NCBI RefSeq assembly: GCF_949987515.2
Contig: NC_082688.1
Location: 75,148,731-75,212,730 of the forward strand
DNA length: 64,000 nt
Source of the DNA: Delphinus delphis
Lineage: Eukaryota > Chordata > Mammalia > Artiodactyla > Delphinidae
Reading direction: 5' to 3'
The translations under genes were made by a program, and so were the position numbers. Shown in pieces: positions 44,819 through 57,419 of this stretch. Position 1 is the stretch's first letter. Every line of letters starts with the position of its first letter. A model generated the notes under the pieces. That model was given only the letters and a program-made list of their open reading frames with translations, did not search any database and was not told where the DNA came from.

Positions 44819-45616
44819 TAAACTTTGGTAGATCTTGGATCGAAAAGCACCTTGGCCGCCCAGAAGCTTCCATCTTGGTTGGATATACTATGAACCTCCA
44901 GCTACCCAAGAGGTAGTCTAGTTTCCAAAGGCACCTGACCTACTTTAAAATGGTTTACAGGGGATGGTGCTCCTATAGTGCAGGAGTAATTTATTACCAA
45001 GCACTCCGGGTTCCCGGAGAGAAAAGGCTGAGGAGTGGGCTGCGTTCCTGAGCACCTAGAGAGTTTTCATTTCAGCACCGACCAGGAGGCTGTGGCCTTC
45101 AGTCATTTTAGTTCAAGCACTGAAGCATCTGCACGTAGTAAGTCCTGAGCCTTCAGAGATGGTTCTTCTTCAAATTTAACATGTCTAAAGCATGTCCAAC
45201 TAATTCCTTTTCTCTCCCTCCCAAACATGCTCCTGCCCCAATCCTCCCCATTTTCGTAAATGCCTTGACCACCTTCCCTGCCTCTCAAAAGAGAAACTCC
45301 AACAACATCCTTCACTTCTCTTTCCCTCGCCCATCCATTCAATCTTCAGGCAGATCCCACTGCTGCCACCTCGATACAGACCTTGAACGCTTCCTCGCCT
45401 CTTGACTGCCACTGCCCTTGCCTGACCACTGTGAATAACTCCCTACATGGCCTCCCCATTTTCATCCTTGACAATTTCTAATTAATCCTCCATACAATGG
45501 CCTGAGTAATAAAATAATAATTAAGGGCTATGACTCTTGACATCCTTTGATAGCTTATCACTAATGCTTCAAATAAAATTCAAACCCCTGACCATGGCCT
45601 GAAAAAGCCTTATAGG

Positions 45617-45801
45617 AGGGGTTCTCAAAGAGTGGTCCCCAGACCAGCAGCATCGGCACCTGGAACTTGTTTGGAAACGCACATTCCCAGGTGCCACCCC
45701 AGACCTACTGGATCAGAAACTCTGGGGGTGGGGCCCAGCGATCAGGGTTTTAACAAGCTCTCTGGGGGACTGGGATGCGTGCTGGAGTTTGAGAATCATT
45801 G
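45617..45801 (+). mobile_element. MER5A-like element inserted in the L2
   Basis: GGTTCTCAAAGAGTGGTCCC, CAGACCAGCAGCATCGGCAC, CTACTGGATCAGAAACTCTG, GGGTTTTAACAAGCTCTCTG, GAGTTTGAGAATCATTG. The best-preserved MER5A-like copy in the window. Confidence 0.92.
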
Positions 45802-46138
45802 CTCTATGTGATCCGGCTCCTGCCTACGTCTCCCACCTCATCTCGTTCGCTTTCCTCCTTCCTGATTACACTCTGTCAAATGGGCATCTTGTCAATTCCT
45901 TGACCGTGCCAAGGTCTTTTCTCCTTCAGGTCCTTACATAGCCTGCTCTTGCTGCCTGGAACACATTTCCCATCCCTCTTTTCATATCTCCTACTCGGGT
46001 ACTTCCTCTGACCACTCTTTCTAATGCAGATTTCTGTTTCCACCTTTAATTCTCTGTGGCTCAGACCTAATGGTTTTCTTCCCAGTACTCCCTATCACTA
46101 GTTGTTTCCTATTTTTATTTTCTGGTTTACTTGTTTTT

Positions 46139-46271
46139 GTTTTTTGGTTGTTTTTTGTTTTTGGCTGCATCCCATGGCCTGTGGGATCTTAGTTCCCCGA
46201 CCAGGGATCGAACCTGTGTCCCCTGCAGTGGAAGCGTGGAGTCCTAAGCACTGGACCGCTGGGGAAGTGCC
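46139..46271 (-). mobile_element. Short CHR-type SINE inserted in the L2
   Basis: T-rich tail, TGGGATCTTAGTTCCCCGAC, AGGGATCGAACCTGTGTCCC, GGGGAAGTGCC. Perfect TSD CTGGTTTACTTGTTTTT at 46122-46138 and 46272-46288. Confidence 0.93.
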
Positions 46272-46709
46272 CTGGTTTACTTGTTTTTATTTGGCTCCTC
46301 CACTAGTTGTAACCACCACGAGGACAGGGCATGTCTGTTTTGTTTGTTAATGTATACACAGTGGATACTATAGTGCTTGGTACATAGTAGATGATCGATA
46401 TGTTAGAGGCTTGAATTCACGCATTACCACCCTTAAGGTCTTTCCAGCAGAGTACAGGAAAAGAAAATATGTGGCATCTGTCCTCACTCCACCATCTGAA
46501 TGAGGCAGACATGGCTATGTGGTCTCCAGACTTTTTCCCTCTTACACCTGGATATGGCCTCAGAATTTTTTATGATACCTTACTCTAAGCATCCAGTAAA
46601 AAAAAAAAAAAAAAATCAAAGTTGTTACTTTCAATAGAAGTGGAAGAGACAAGTATATCAAATCTCTAAACAATATTTCAAATAATTTAATTACTAGTAT
46701 TATTTATGT

Positions 46710-46900
46710 ACCAGACACTGCACTAACATTTCACAAGCACTATCTTAAGTCACATGAACACTACGTAGAATAATTATTATTCCCACTTACAGACGAGAAA
46801 ATTGAGTTGTAAGATAACGTCATGTGCCCAAGTTCCCACAGTAAGTGGTAAAGAGAGGCTTTAAACACAGGACGGTCTGATTGTGACACCTGAACTCATT
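46710..46900 (-). mobile_element. MIR element
   Basis: Complement: TGTACCAGACACTGCACTAA, CATTTCACAAGCACTATCTT, TCCCACTTACAGACGAGAAA, GTGCCCAAGTTCCCACAGTA. Confidence 0.75.
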
Positions 46901-48025
46901 GCGGAATCCTTTCCCTACGGTGAGCATAATAGATGGTACAGGGCATGATATACCATACAGGACTGAGGGCAAGCACTGCAGCCAGGTTAAGGTAAAGGTG
47001 TCAAAGGGGGTTCAGGGGGACTTCTGAGGCATGAGTGAGTCAAAGGTGTGGAAAACAAAGAAGCAGGGAAGCAAAGACTCACCCTGTTCTCACTTACTCC
47101 TTTCCTAGAAGAAGTCTGAGCTGGGAAGAGAAGGACTCCAGTGAAATGTGCTCAGATCACAGGAAGACGTTCAGCTGAGCATGTTCTGTTCAGAGCTGCT
47201 GCTGCTATCCTCTCTCATCTCGGCCAATTCTTCAACAATAATCTGTTTTGACTATTGACAGGATACGTGCTCTCTGGAAAGTTTATTTGTACACATGCCT
47301 ACTGGAGTGTGGTGGGCAGTGCTTATAAATTCTCCTGGGGAAGGAGGCAGGGCTCTTTTAGCTACACTCGAGCCCCAGCTAATCTGATTCATCTCTCCTG
47401 GGTCAGTAATCGCTTCATGTAATGAGCTAGGTTACTGTTAAGAAGTCTGAGTTCATATGAAAAATGGGATGGCAAGAAAACGTTTGGAAACCATAAATTA
47501 TTAAAGTATTTTGAGAAAAGTAAGTTTATACTAAATATCCTCTCTGAGTGTGATCCAAAAAAAAAAAAAAAGAGAGAGAGAGAGAGTTTCTCAGCTGATT
47601 TGCACTGAAGGGAAACCTGCATCGAAGTAGAATTTATAGCACAACTTTTAGTTCCATGGTAACTGACTGATGTCACATACAGGATGGAGACTTCCCCGAT
47701 GGGCCCAGGATTCAGCTTTGGACGTATCATATGTTTAGTTAAGCATAAAAGTGATTTCAAATTTAGGAAATGAGTCTTTTTTTTTTAAGATTAATTTTAC
47801 TTAAATTGATTTTGGAAGGAAGTGCTTGAAGCAAATCAGATGGTTCTTTTCTAACACTGTAATCAGAAATGGATGTAGAAATCTCATATAATTCACAAAA
47901 TTGAGCTTGACAGGATGCCATGTCTCTATGGAAAGAACAAAGAATTCTCAGCGCGGAGAAGAGATAATTTCATATGATCCAGTGCCTTTATATGAGAGTT
48001 CCTGCAAGTATTATTCCCAGATGAG
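46901..48025. other. Intronic DNA, no confident feature
   Basis: Contains an A-run followed by (GA)n at about 47557-47586. No exon or named repeat. Confidence 0.45.
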
Positions 48026-48029
48026 TAGA

Positions 48030-48150
48030 ATCAGCGTCCCCTCAAAGGCTGCTAAAAACTCAAATTTGGGTCCTATCCAGCACTACTGAGTCAATCTTTC
48101 GGGGCAGGGCTCTGGAATCTGCAATTTTAATGTTTCCCAAAGAATTCTTA
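48030..48150 (-). mobile_element. MER5-like fragment, diverged
   Basis: TTTCGGGGCAGGGCTCTGGA, ATCTGCAATTTTAATGTTTC. Confidence 0.4.
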
Positions 48151-48639
48151 ATAGAAACCATTTCTGGTGGAATCTGAACAAAGAAACAGGAAATATTCCT
48201 TTATCATATCTGGGAGCACGTCATGGGAGCATCATTACAGCCTGATGAGAAATAAAGGCCATAATCACATACGGCCTAATGGCCCATAGCCTATGAGGAG
48301 TATAACAGGGTGCAAACAGGGGCATTTAAAATATTTGCACGTTTTACTTTAAGGGAAGCAAAATGGTGTAGCTAAACTTCTGGGTGTCAAAATCCAGCAA
48401 AATTGTAAAAATTGGGCAAGGGGAAATCAACATAAATTGTCTCCTTTATTTTGTCAACAAGAGCAATTTGAAAAGCCCCACCAACTCTATAATTTCATAA
48501 AAGAAAAGGCGCTTTTAACACCAAAAAAGAAATAAGCAGGAAAGACGTAATCTCAGAATAAAGGACAGCATGAGGCATTTGATACGATGTCCTTATTTTC
48601 TTCATTCTCATTTTGTCACAGAGAACACTGACTCTGGCA

Positions 48640-48800
48640 CTGACATTTGGGAAGCTCTCAGGTAGTGGAGAGACCAGGGTTTCATAAAGACAAATACCAG
48701 TGCTAAGCTCTGTCCCTTGCTAACTGTGATTTGGGCATCACGTGCATGACCAATTTGTCTTTTGTCTTTGTTTGTTCATCTATAAAACAAGGATGAACAT
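48640..48800 (+). mobile_element. MIR fragment
   Basis: GTCCCTTGCTAACTGTGATT, TGGGCATCACGTGCATGACC, TGTTCATCTATAAAACAAGG. Confidence 0.5.
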
Positions 48801-49309
48801 CATTGTGACCATTGCTGACCTAACATGGATTAATCAGCTGCCGCATGGAAAGGATGGAAGGGACTCAAAGCTGCCCTCCTCCCTTGGATTTCTCTTCCTA
48901 TGGCTTTGCAATCTACCAAGAAGCCTGTTGGATGTGAGATAAAAAGACTTGAGATAAAGACTTGCTTGAGATAAAAAGGAGGAAAAAGGCCTGCTTCATT
49001 AATTGTTCCCAGCTTTTATGTCCATTTTTTCTTTTTTAGCTTCTCTTGCTTTCGATTATGACGGAATTTCACATTAGACAGATGCTCTGTTACTTGACTG
49101 TTACCAACAATCTGAAACTGCAGTTCTCTGCTTGGTTTGTCACAAAATGCAAGGGATGCAAGTAAATCCCTGCCAAACATCTCTGAAGTGTCTTTTTCCT
49201 TTCTTTTTTTTTGTTATGCCTATTTATGAGTAAATTATTTCTCCAAAGCAAATACAGTCTATGTGTCTATCTAGAAAGTGTGCAGAGGTGTGTGTGCTGA
49301 GAGACAGCG

Positions 49310-49362
49310 AGAGCGAGAGAGAGAGAGACAGAGAGAGAGACAGAGATAGAGACAGAGAGAAG
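49310..49362 (+). repeat. (GA)n/(CAGAGA)n low-complexity tract
   Basis: GAGAGCGAGAGAGAGAGAGA, then CAGAGAGA-type units. On the other strand it gives a meaningless Ser-Leu repeat frame. Confidence 0.9.
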
Positions 49363-49559
49363 TGGAGGGTGAGAAGGAGGGCTGATGTGCTGCATGACTC
49401 CAGGACCCCAGTCACACTGTATCCTCTATAAATGATGTCCCATTGTCAATCACGTCCCAAGGGGTTGTACAAAATGATGGACCCAGGCAGGGGGACACAC
49501 ACAGATAAATATTACTCCACCAACAGCTCAAACACAGCCCTCCAAAGGATTTAGTAAAA

Positions 49560-49800
49560 TAGTTTCATAGCTAACGCTTTTTGAGTGCTTTCGTACCAAG
49601 CATTGTGCTAAACACTTGACCTGCACTATCACATTTTATCCCTCACGATAACCCTGTGATTATGATCCCCACTTTCTCTGTGAGGAGACCAAGTCTTAAG
49701 TGGTCTCCTGCCTACGATCACCCAGTTAGCTGGTCAATGGCAGAGGAAGAAATGGAGTCCATGTCTGGAAATCCAGAGCTTAAACTCCATACCAGTTTGC
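49560..49800 (-). mobile_element. MIR element
   Basis: Complement: CCAAGCATTGTGCTAAACAC, CACATTTTATCCCTCACGAT, TTTCTCTGTGAGGAGACCAA, GATCACCCAGTTAGCTGGTC. Confidence 0.75.
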
Positions 49801-49912
49801 TAAACCACCCCTCCAAGCAGGAGAAAACAGAGAACGGAGATCTTGTTTAAAACTTGCAAATCTGAAAGGAGGGTTGTTTCCTCTTCTTTCCTTCCTGTTA
49901 AAAAGCAGTTGG

Positions 49913-50237
49913 CCAGGGCTTCCCTGGTGGCGCAGTGGTTAAGAATCCACCTGCCAATGCGGGGGACACGGGTTCGAGCCCTGGGCCAGAAAGATCCCAC
50001 ATGCCACGGAGCAACTAAGCCCGTGCGCCACAACTACTGAGCCTTCGCTCTAGAGCCCACGAGCCACAACTACTGAGCCCACATGCCACAACTAATGAAG
50101 CCCATGTGCCTAGAGCCCGTGCTCCACAACAAGAGAAGCCCGCACACCACAATGAAGAGTAGCCCCTGCTCGCCGCCCGTGCACAGCAACAAAGACCCAA
50201 CGTAGCCAAAAATAAATAAATAAGTAAGTAAGTAAAT
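49913..50237 (+). mobile_element. CHR-type SINE, long class, with perfect TSD
   Basis: GGGCTTCCCTGGTGGCGCAG head, three CAACTA(C/A)TGA modules, (AAAT)n/(AAGT)n tail. TSD AAAAAGCAGTTGG identical at 49900-49912 and 50238-50250. It lacks part of the CTAGAGAAAGCCC segment seen in other long copies. Confidence 0.94.
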
Positions 50238-50250
50238 AAAAAGCAGTTGG

Positions 50251-51955
50251 TCAGCTTTGGCTTATGGTTTACCTCCATGAACACAGAAAACAAAAGCTTT
50301 TTGGTTGTTTTTTTTTTAGGTAATTAGTGAGCATTTAACACATGTCAGCTGTAATTATAGCAGAGTGTACCAATTTATATTTCCCACAACAGTGCACCCA
50401 TTTTTCTGTGCTCTTGTCTATGTCTGGTATTATCACTCTAACAAAAGCTTTTTGGAATAGCTCGTTCCTCAGTCCCCAGAGCAATGATGTCTCTGTTTTC
50501 CGTGCAGGGGCCTTTCGTACTTGAGGCTCTCTCAGAATAAGTTAGTCATTGTATTTCCTAAAGGGATGACCTCTCTTTCTTCAAGAAGTAATCGCTCCTG
50601 CCCTGCTGAACTGGACAGAGGGCAGTAGCCAAATATCCTGTCGTCAAGCGTCCTCCAGGGCAACGCTGGTGCGTGGTCCTTGTGGAAGTGGCTCTAATCT
50701 GTCACCGTATGCAGCTTTGCTAAGACTCACTTTATGAGCTACCACCAAGAGCTAATAAAACATGTCAGGAAGTCCCTGTAAGCTGTAAAAACATTTCCAA
50801 AGGTCACTGCCAACACTCTGGACTTCAATGACTTTTGAAAGGAAAAGAAAACAGAGGCAGAGGCGTAGAGTTCCAAAAGACAGAACTACCAAAAGAAGTG
50901 GCCCCAAATGGACCGTAAAGGCCGACATCTCCACGCTACATTGGCCATTGAATAAACTCTGCCCAGAAGGTGTCTCGATGAAAAGGTTCCAAAGCCAGCA
51001 AAGGGTGGTGGGGATAACGACAAGGAAGGAAAGCAGGACATCCCAGGCTTGATCTCACAAGAGGGGACTTTCCTTTCCTTCGTTATTTAGATTCAGTGCG
51101 TGGGGCATCTAACAGCCAGATTTACTTACATTTCCGGCACCTACGATAGACTCCTTTATAAGTAATGGTGTAAGTGACAGAAAAGTGATGAATTTTAGAT
51201 TAACCCTAGCATATCAGGCATTTTTCTTAATAAATGCTTTTTTCTATTATAAAAGTAAACATACTTTTAAATGAAAATACTAAAAAAAATTAAAAAGGAG
51301 CAATAATCATGTCATGTTAAAAGTTTCACATTTTATGTTTTGGGAGCCATGCTTTGACATTTGGGATGACCAAGAGTCAGTGGTTCTCCTAGTCTAGAAA
51401 TATTAACCATCATCAAGCATTCCATTTACAGCTGATGAACAGGGCCAGGCCCAGAGGAGACAATAATATTTTTATCCTGGCTTAGGAAATTTTAGACTTG
51501 AAATCTGAACTCGGTTTGGGGGGAAAAGGTCATCCGTGGAATCAGTAAGTCAGGGCGTCATCTTGTAGAAGCTCAGCACAAGAAGACCGTCGATTTGCTA
51601 GTCGCCCCAGAGTGAGGGGCAGGTTCTGTCCTGCTTCGGAGTGGCAGCCAGCCTGCTCTCGTGCACAGACTGTAGGTGGCTGTCCTTAATATTTTATGAC
51701 AGGTTTCAATAGGGAGTGAACGGGAGTCAATTTCCTAAACATTACGACAGCTCAGGGAACTAGTCAATAACCGGAGATACCAAAGGGCTGAGCTGATCCT
51801 TCCCATTTGTCTTACTCTGTTTTCTTTCTTCTCTCTTATTTGCTAAGACAGGTAACATAGACCAGTAACAGGACTCCAGGCCCTGCAGCCAAATTGAGCA
51901 GAGCCGACTCCTGCTCTGCCCTACCTGCTTCCTGACTTCAGGCTGGTTCTCCTGC
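50251..51955. other. Intronic DNA, no recognised feature
   Basis: Long unique-looking stretch. No exon with flanking splice sites, RNA gene or clear repeat. Confidence 0.45.
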
Positions 51956-51959
51956 TTCT

Positions 51960-52090
51960 CTTAGTAGCACCTACACAGTGGAGGTAATGATAGGACTGGC
52001 CTCAAAGTGCACTTGGACAGTTCAAGGAGATACGCTTTTAAAGCTCTCAGCAAGCAGCTTGGGACCCAGTGAGCATTCAGTAAATGAGGG
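51960..52090 (+). mobile_element. MIR-like fragment
   Basis: AGTGGAGGTAATGATAGGAC, GGACAGTTCAAGGAGATACG, CCAGTGAGCATTCAGTAAAT. Confidence 0.4.
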
Positions 52091-52559
52091 GTTCACCACA
52101 TTGCGTGGCTGAAATGGGAGCTCTTGGAGCACAGGGGTCATGTCTCTTATTTCAGTTCCTGAGCACCAGGTGACGGGCACCCAAGGCGGGCATGGGAGGT
52201 GGAGGACTTAGGCTCAAGCAGGAGTGAATTCGGTTTGATTTAGTTCACTTTCATTTCCTGGTATAGTCTCCCTATTTTTTTCTTTTCCAAAATAGTAAAT
52301 CACGTTTTCCCTTGATTCAAGCAGCTGTATTGTTGACAGCTAGTTGAGGCTGTCCAATTCTTTTATTTTCTTACTTGTTCTAGAAGTATTTATCTTTCTT
52401 ATATTAGTTTTGAGAAGCAGCATTCCTTTCTCTCTTCCTCTTTTCATAGCTTTCCTCCCGGGGAGAACTGCTCTCCCCTCAGTTACTGGGGTTCTGGTGA
52501 GTCTGTCAATCTGTGACCCCCCAACCCCATGCCTACCCACCCCAATTGTCATATACGCA

Positions 52560-52675
52560 GGATCATCATTTCGCACTAGGGTTACCTGTTTCCTAATAAA
52601 TCCTTTTTCCTACTCTGGTTCATCAGAGTCCGTTTCTGTGGCTTGTAACTAAAGGGCCCTAACTGATAGCTATCT
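52560..52675 (+). mobile_element. LTR 3' end fragment (ERVL/MaLR-like)
   Basis: CTAGGGTTACCTGTTTCCTA, ATAAATCCTTTTTCCTACTC, GTTTCTGTGGCTTGTAACTA and AAGGGCCCTAACTGATA resemble the end of an old MLT-type LTR. The start is not defined and no coding part remains. Confidence 0.4.
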
Positions 52676-55174
52676 TGTTCCTTCCTTTCTACTCAGGTTT
52701 CCTTTCTACTTCATGGATGGTTTCCCATATGTCTCCTTGACCATCTACCAACCAACTTAATCTCCTTCCGTGCAGAACATGGCAGCATTTAATCCATACA
52801 GTGATAAGGGTGACATCACCCCTCTTCTAGTAAGTTCAGCCTTCCTCTTAACTAGCACAGTGGCTCCATGAAATTCAGTTACCCTCAAGCAAACCTGAGT
52901 TTTTGCTGCACAAGATGTTAATGTTGGCATCCTAAGCACGCTAAGATGTAACTATTATCAACTTAACATGGTAATGCACAAGGAGAAGTAGCCGTCAGCT
53001 GCTCTATTCATTTTATAGTGGCAGAAAAGGAGGAGAGCCTTTTGTCCAAGGCCAAACTACCAGAGAGAGGACAGATGAGAATGCAGTCTCCCGATACTTG
53101 GTAAGGTGCTGTCGTCATCTTATTGGGCCACCTATAAGGAAATACTATTTTGGACCCAATCCAAATAAATGTTCTTTGTAAAGTAGAAAAGGCCTTTGTC
53201 ACAGGACAATAACATCTACAAACCAGTCTCATAATAAAGACGTCTAAGAATGGTTCAAAAGAAACGGCAGGTAGGGAAGAAAGGAATGCAGGAAGAAGGG
53301 AGAGGGGTGTTAAGGAAAAACGCCTGATACTATTTCTTCTACAGGGAGACGCAGGATCCTCCAAAACAGAATCACTCCAAGTTGTCTGCCAGCCAACACA
53401 TAGTGAACTTTTATGTGCAGTGAGCTGTTTTAAATTTGAGGGTTCTCTGCACACACAAAAGTAAGCATTGGATAATTGACCCAGAGCAATGAACCAATCA
53501 AAGAGTTCTTTATTTTAAATTCATATATGAAAAGTATTTAATTTTCTTTTATCCCCAAGGAACAAAAAATCATAGTCTCTGAAAACTCCCTGAATGATCA
53601 AGTGAAGGAAGTGGGAAGGGATATACACAAGCTTTAGAAATGCTGTGCATAACACATGCATAGTTCCCCAAATTGTTTGTTGATAACACTATAGAAATGT
53701 CATTATCCCCAAGTGTGACCACTGAAGGCACATGGAAATGATATGTGTCTTTAAATTTCTATGATCTAAAAATCTGTTCTGTTGCAAATATTTTCTAGAC
53801 AGAAGTGTTGGTCATCATAGCATCTAGTGTATTAATTAGCCTAAAAATGAATGAAATTAGATCTGTACACTTGACTTCAACCATAAAATTAAATGTCTGT
53901 ACAAGACAGTTGTAATTGACAAAAGGTAGGGCAGATACAGCTCTCTGAATTTTTTTGTTATAGGATCTAACTCAGAGAACTTCTAAATTCAGGGCTTTGA
54001 GAGATGTGGTTAACTGTTAAACACATAAACCAGGCTGGCTGTCAAAGACATGTCACCAGGCTCCCACCACACTTCCAAAGCAGACATCACCAACTGACCG
54101 CAGTGCTCATTTCCACTTAAGCCAGAGTCCCAGAGTCTTCTCAACACAGTAGAACAAACAGCCATAGCGAACAGGGAAACACAAAGAATCCTACTTACCA
54201 TTTCTCTATTAAACTACGCTGGTACTCATGCCTGCTTATTCAGTAGCTGGAATTTCCATAGTTGTTATTTAGTAAGTTCATTAATTATGAACTTACTAAA
54301 TGTATAATGAAGAACCACATGCATCAGTTACAAATGGCTCTAAAAATGTGCAGAATGCCTGGGCCATTCATTTCCTCTGATTCTCAAGAGTACACAGCTG
54401 GGCTCTGAGGCTCCCCAAACACTTCAATTATCTACCCTAGCACTTTCCATAACATCTCACCCAACCCCACCTCTACAACTGGAGTAAAAATATCATCAAG
54501 TAAGAGAGAGTAATCGTTTTTTCCATTTTCCAGCTCAGAAATGGATTTCTTTTCCTCTGTTCAAGACATAGCCCCTGACCTCTCCAATTTCATATCCTCC
54601 CCGAAATAAAACCCGCATGGCTGGTCTAGGATGAGACACTATGATTATGAGTCTTATAGGATTATTCAGCCTCCTCCACCCCAAAAGGTAAAGATTGATA
54701 TCTTAACAATCTCATTTAATTCAAGGTTTTTCTTGCATTGAACCACAGCACATTTGGAGCTAATATATGCATTAGAAAGCAATAACCAAATAAATGAAAA
54801 TCAATAGGATCTCCACTGATTATTACGTAAAGCAATACATTACAAGGGAATAAACCAATAACGCTTCAATATTTTGAATTTTCACTAATTCTGAGTGATT
54901 ATCTCCTCTCCTTGCTCTGATGAGTATAAGTGTGTAAAATTTGACTACATCCTTTTTCTTGTTAAAATACACTTTTTAAAAAGTTTATAGAACCCTCAGA
55001 AGAAAATAATAATAATAGAAGCCTCCTGCTGAGAATTGCTTTTTATGACCAGATATTTTATAATTTATAGTAATTCTTTATGTGCAGGTAAGGGCTTCCG
55101 AAAGACTTGATATTTCATGAAATTAACTTGTTCTTTTAGAGCAGTTTAAATGTTTTCCCAGCAAGTGTACTTTA
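52676..55174. other. Intronic DNA, AT-rich, mostly unannotated
   Basis: The only distinct structure is the palindrome at 54267-54301. No exon or named repeat. Confidence 0.45.
54267..54301. repeat. Perfect 15-bp inverted repeat with 5-base loop
   Basis: ATTTAGTAAGTTCAT, loop TAATT, then ATGAACTTACTAAAT. All 15 stem pairs are perfect. No attached TSD or transposon ends were recognised, and the stem is too short for a typical pre-miRNA. Confidence 0.93.
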
Positions 55175-55177
55175 TAC

Positions 55178-55383
55178 CAGAGTTTCTCAGACTCGGCACC
55201 ATTCACACGTGGGGCTGGATAACTGTCGCGAGAGGCTGTCCTGTGCACTGTGTGGACCATTTAGCAGAATCTACTTACTAAATGACAGAGCAGCCTCCCA
55301 GATGTGACAACCAAAAACTGTCTCTAGACATTGCTAACTGTCCCCTGGGGTGCAGAATCACTCCCAGTTGAGAACTCCTGCTT
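55178..55383 (-). mobile_element. hAT-Charlie MER20-like element, minus orientation
   Basis: Begins AGAGTTTCTCAGACTCGGCA; GGCTGTCCTGTGCACTGTGT, AGATGTGACAACCAAAAACT, GTCTCTAGACATTGCTAACT, ending CCCAGTTGAGAACTCCTG. Confidence 0.8.
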
Positions 55384-55499
55384 TAGGGTATTCATCTATT
55401 GCTTACTAACCTCCCCCATTTTTTGATAGATGATCCAAAGATAAATGTTATGGCATACCTCCTCCCTATTCAAAAGATTACCCTCCTGGATTATCTGAG

Positions 55500-55630
55500 T
55501 ACAAAGCAAAGCAATTTTACATTCAATCACACAGCATCCCTGGGAGGAGTTCGTGTGTTATCTTCAATTCATTGTTGAGGAACAGAGTCCAAAGTCATAC
55601 AGTGAGACAGGGACATGAGGTGTCTCCTGA
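55500..55630 (-). mobile_element. MIR fragment
   Basis: Complement: ATCACACAGCATCCCTGGGA, TCATTGTTGAGGAACAGAGT, AAAGTCATACAGTGAGACAG. Confidence 0.45.
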
Positions 55631-55754
55631 AATGTATTCCCCTCCCATCCTCCCTCCCAGTATGGGCAGAGGGATCATCACCTCATCTATTGCCTTCTTT
55701 CCTGGGGGAGGCAAAATGTGCGCTGGAGGATTTAATAGTTCAGAGCAAGAACTA

Positions 55755-55930
55755 ACAACAGCAATCAAGTCCTAGGTAATTTGGGGCAAGTTATCTCAGC
55801 TCTGAGAGCCTCAGTTTTCCTGTTCATAAAAACGAAGATAGTAATTCCTGGTTCTCGAAGCTGTTGCTCAGACTTGAAGAAAATAGTGCACATAAAGCAT
55901 TTAGCACAGAATCTGGTATATAGGTGTGCA
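55755..55930 (+). mobile_element. MIR element
   Basis: TCCTAGGTAATTTGGGGCAA, GTTATCTCAGCTCTGAGAGC, CTCAGTTTTCCTGTTCATAA, TAGCACAGAATCTGGTATAT. Confidence 0.65.
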
Positions 55931-56253
55931 TGACAAAAGCTAGGTCTTTCATTCCCTATTTATGAGGAATCTCAAACCAAGGCCACCACATGGTCCCATC
56001 TGGAAGCCACGTTGGAGACCAGAAGAGCTGGGTGCAAGGGCACATGTGCCCCCCTCCACGGATTTGGATGAACTGGGGAAGCTCAACATGTCTGAGAGGC
56101 AGAAGACATCTTTGAAGCGGAAATACTCTGTAACACTGCCAAGTCTTTCTACAAATAAATAATTGCGTGTCACTAAATGTTCCGAGGACTTTTTAAAGTC
56201 ATGTACAATCTGAATTAAGGAAAAGAGACACCTCACATAAAATTTCTCTTATT

Positions 56254-56472
56254 GGGCTTCCCTGGTGGCGCAGTGGTTGAGAGTCCGCCTGCCGAAGCAG
56301 GGGACATGGGTTCGTGTCCTGGTCCGGGAAGATCCCACATGCCGCGGAGCGGCTGGGCCCGTGAGCCATGGCCACTGAGCCTGCGCATCCGGAGCCTGTG
56401 CTCCGCAACGGGAGAGGCCACAACAGTGAGAGCCCCGCGTACCACAAAAAAAAGAAAAAAAGAAAGAAAAAA
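56254..56472 (+). mobile_element. CHR-type SINE, about 200-bp class, with perfect TSD
   Basis: GGGCTTCCCTGGTGGCGCAG to CGTACCAC plus an A-rich tail broken by Gs. TSD AAAATTTCTCTTATT identical at 56239-56253 and 56473-56487. The head shares CCGAAGCAGGGGAC with the copy at 6301, suggesting a common subfamily. Confidence 0.95.
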
Positions 56473-56487
56473 AAAATTTCTCTTATT

Positions 56488-57399
56488 TTCACCTCGCCAT
56501 CCCCATCCCTGATGCCAGTAGGTTGAACCGCATGGAAATTGCTGATATTCGACTATTTTTTATCTGCCAAATGGCACTTTCTTAGGGATGAGTCTAAATT
56601 TTTGGAGCGGGGGGAACAGACTACTTCAAATACCTAAAATGTTAGGTTCTCAAGTGGAGCTCAAAGAACTCATTCTTGGTTACGTTTGGAAAATTCCGAA
56701 GACGCCAAGCCCACGTGAGGTGTACTATTATTACGGGTGAACATTCTATTCTTCATCTTTCTTTCATAAACCCAAGAGGCTAATTTACAGAGCTTTCAAA
56801 AGACCCTCCAATAAAAGAGGCAGGTGCTTGATCCCAAATCCCAGCAAGGCTCTGAATTAATCAGAAGAAGAAGGAAGAACTCACCTGAAACTAATGCTAG
56901 GCTGTGACATAAAAGAGATGGCATATGTATGCTATCCTAGGGCAGGACAGGGAAGGGGTCACACGGCACACGACGGCAGGCAGAAATACAGTTCAGACCA
57001 TTATGGGTTTGGGAGTAGTGAGCATCCCATCCTCCAGCTCACCCCTACCTGGATGCCCACGAAGGAGCAGAAAGTGCTGGAAAGTAGGATTAGAGCTCCA
57101 GGGAGTTGGCTGAAGGAGGCAAGTCACCGGATGGTTGTTCGAGAGTACTGCATATGCCGACGGTACCATGACTGATGTGGTCTGGAGACCCTTCCAGTAA
57201 TACAAACCTTGAGAACGGTCTTGCACACCAGTCAGGAGGACAGAGTGATAGAAATGCAAACCTGTATATTCCATCCTAGTCCTTTTTCCAAGCCTCACTC
57301 CCTTACCTGACTGCCCGCAGATCTTCACCTTGATCTCGTATCAGGATCTGAAACTGAATATGTCCCTAGGCGAAATCATGCCCTCCTGCCCATTCCTGC
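56488..57399. other. Intronic DNA, no recognised feature
   Basis: Unique-looking sequence without recognised repeats or exon structure. Confidence 0.45.
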
Positions 57400-57419
57400 C
57401 CCTGTATCATCTATCTTGA

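Larger units (their letters stand above)
45190..46400 (+). mobile_element. L2 3' end, interrupted by a MER5A-like element and a SINE
   Basis: L2 order: CTCCCAAACATGCTCCTGCC, CACTTCTCTTTCCCTCGCCC, AAATAAAATTCAAACCCCTG, GTGATCCGGCTCCTGCCTAC, TCCTTCAGGTCCTTACATAG, GCTGCCTGGAACACATTTCC, AGGACAGGGCATGTCTGTTT, TACATAGTAGATGATCGATA. Interruptions at 45617-45801 and 46139-46271. Confidence 0.82.

Noticed and set aside
49224..49415. Ser-Leu repeat protein frame
   Set aside because: It is the translation of a GA-rich simple repeat on the opposite strand.
53008..53454. 148-codon minus-strand frame
   Set aside because: No family similarity recognised and no exon borders; treated as chance.
206..56472. 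tRNA-like A/B boxes in SINE heads as functional tRNA genes
   Set aside because: They sit in SINE 5' ends without a cloverleaf of proper length or a pol III terminator in place; they are retroposon promoters.
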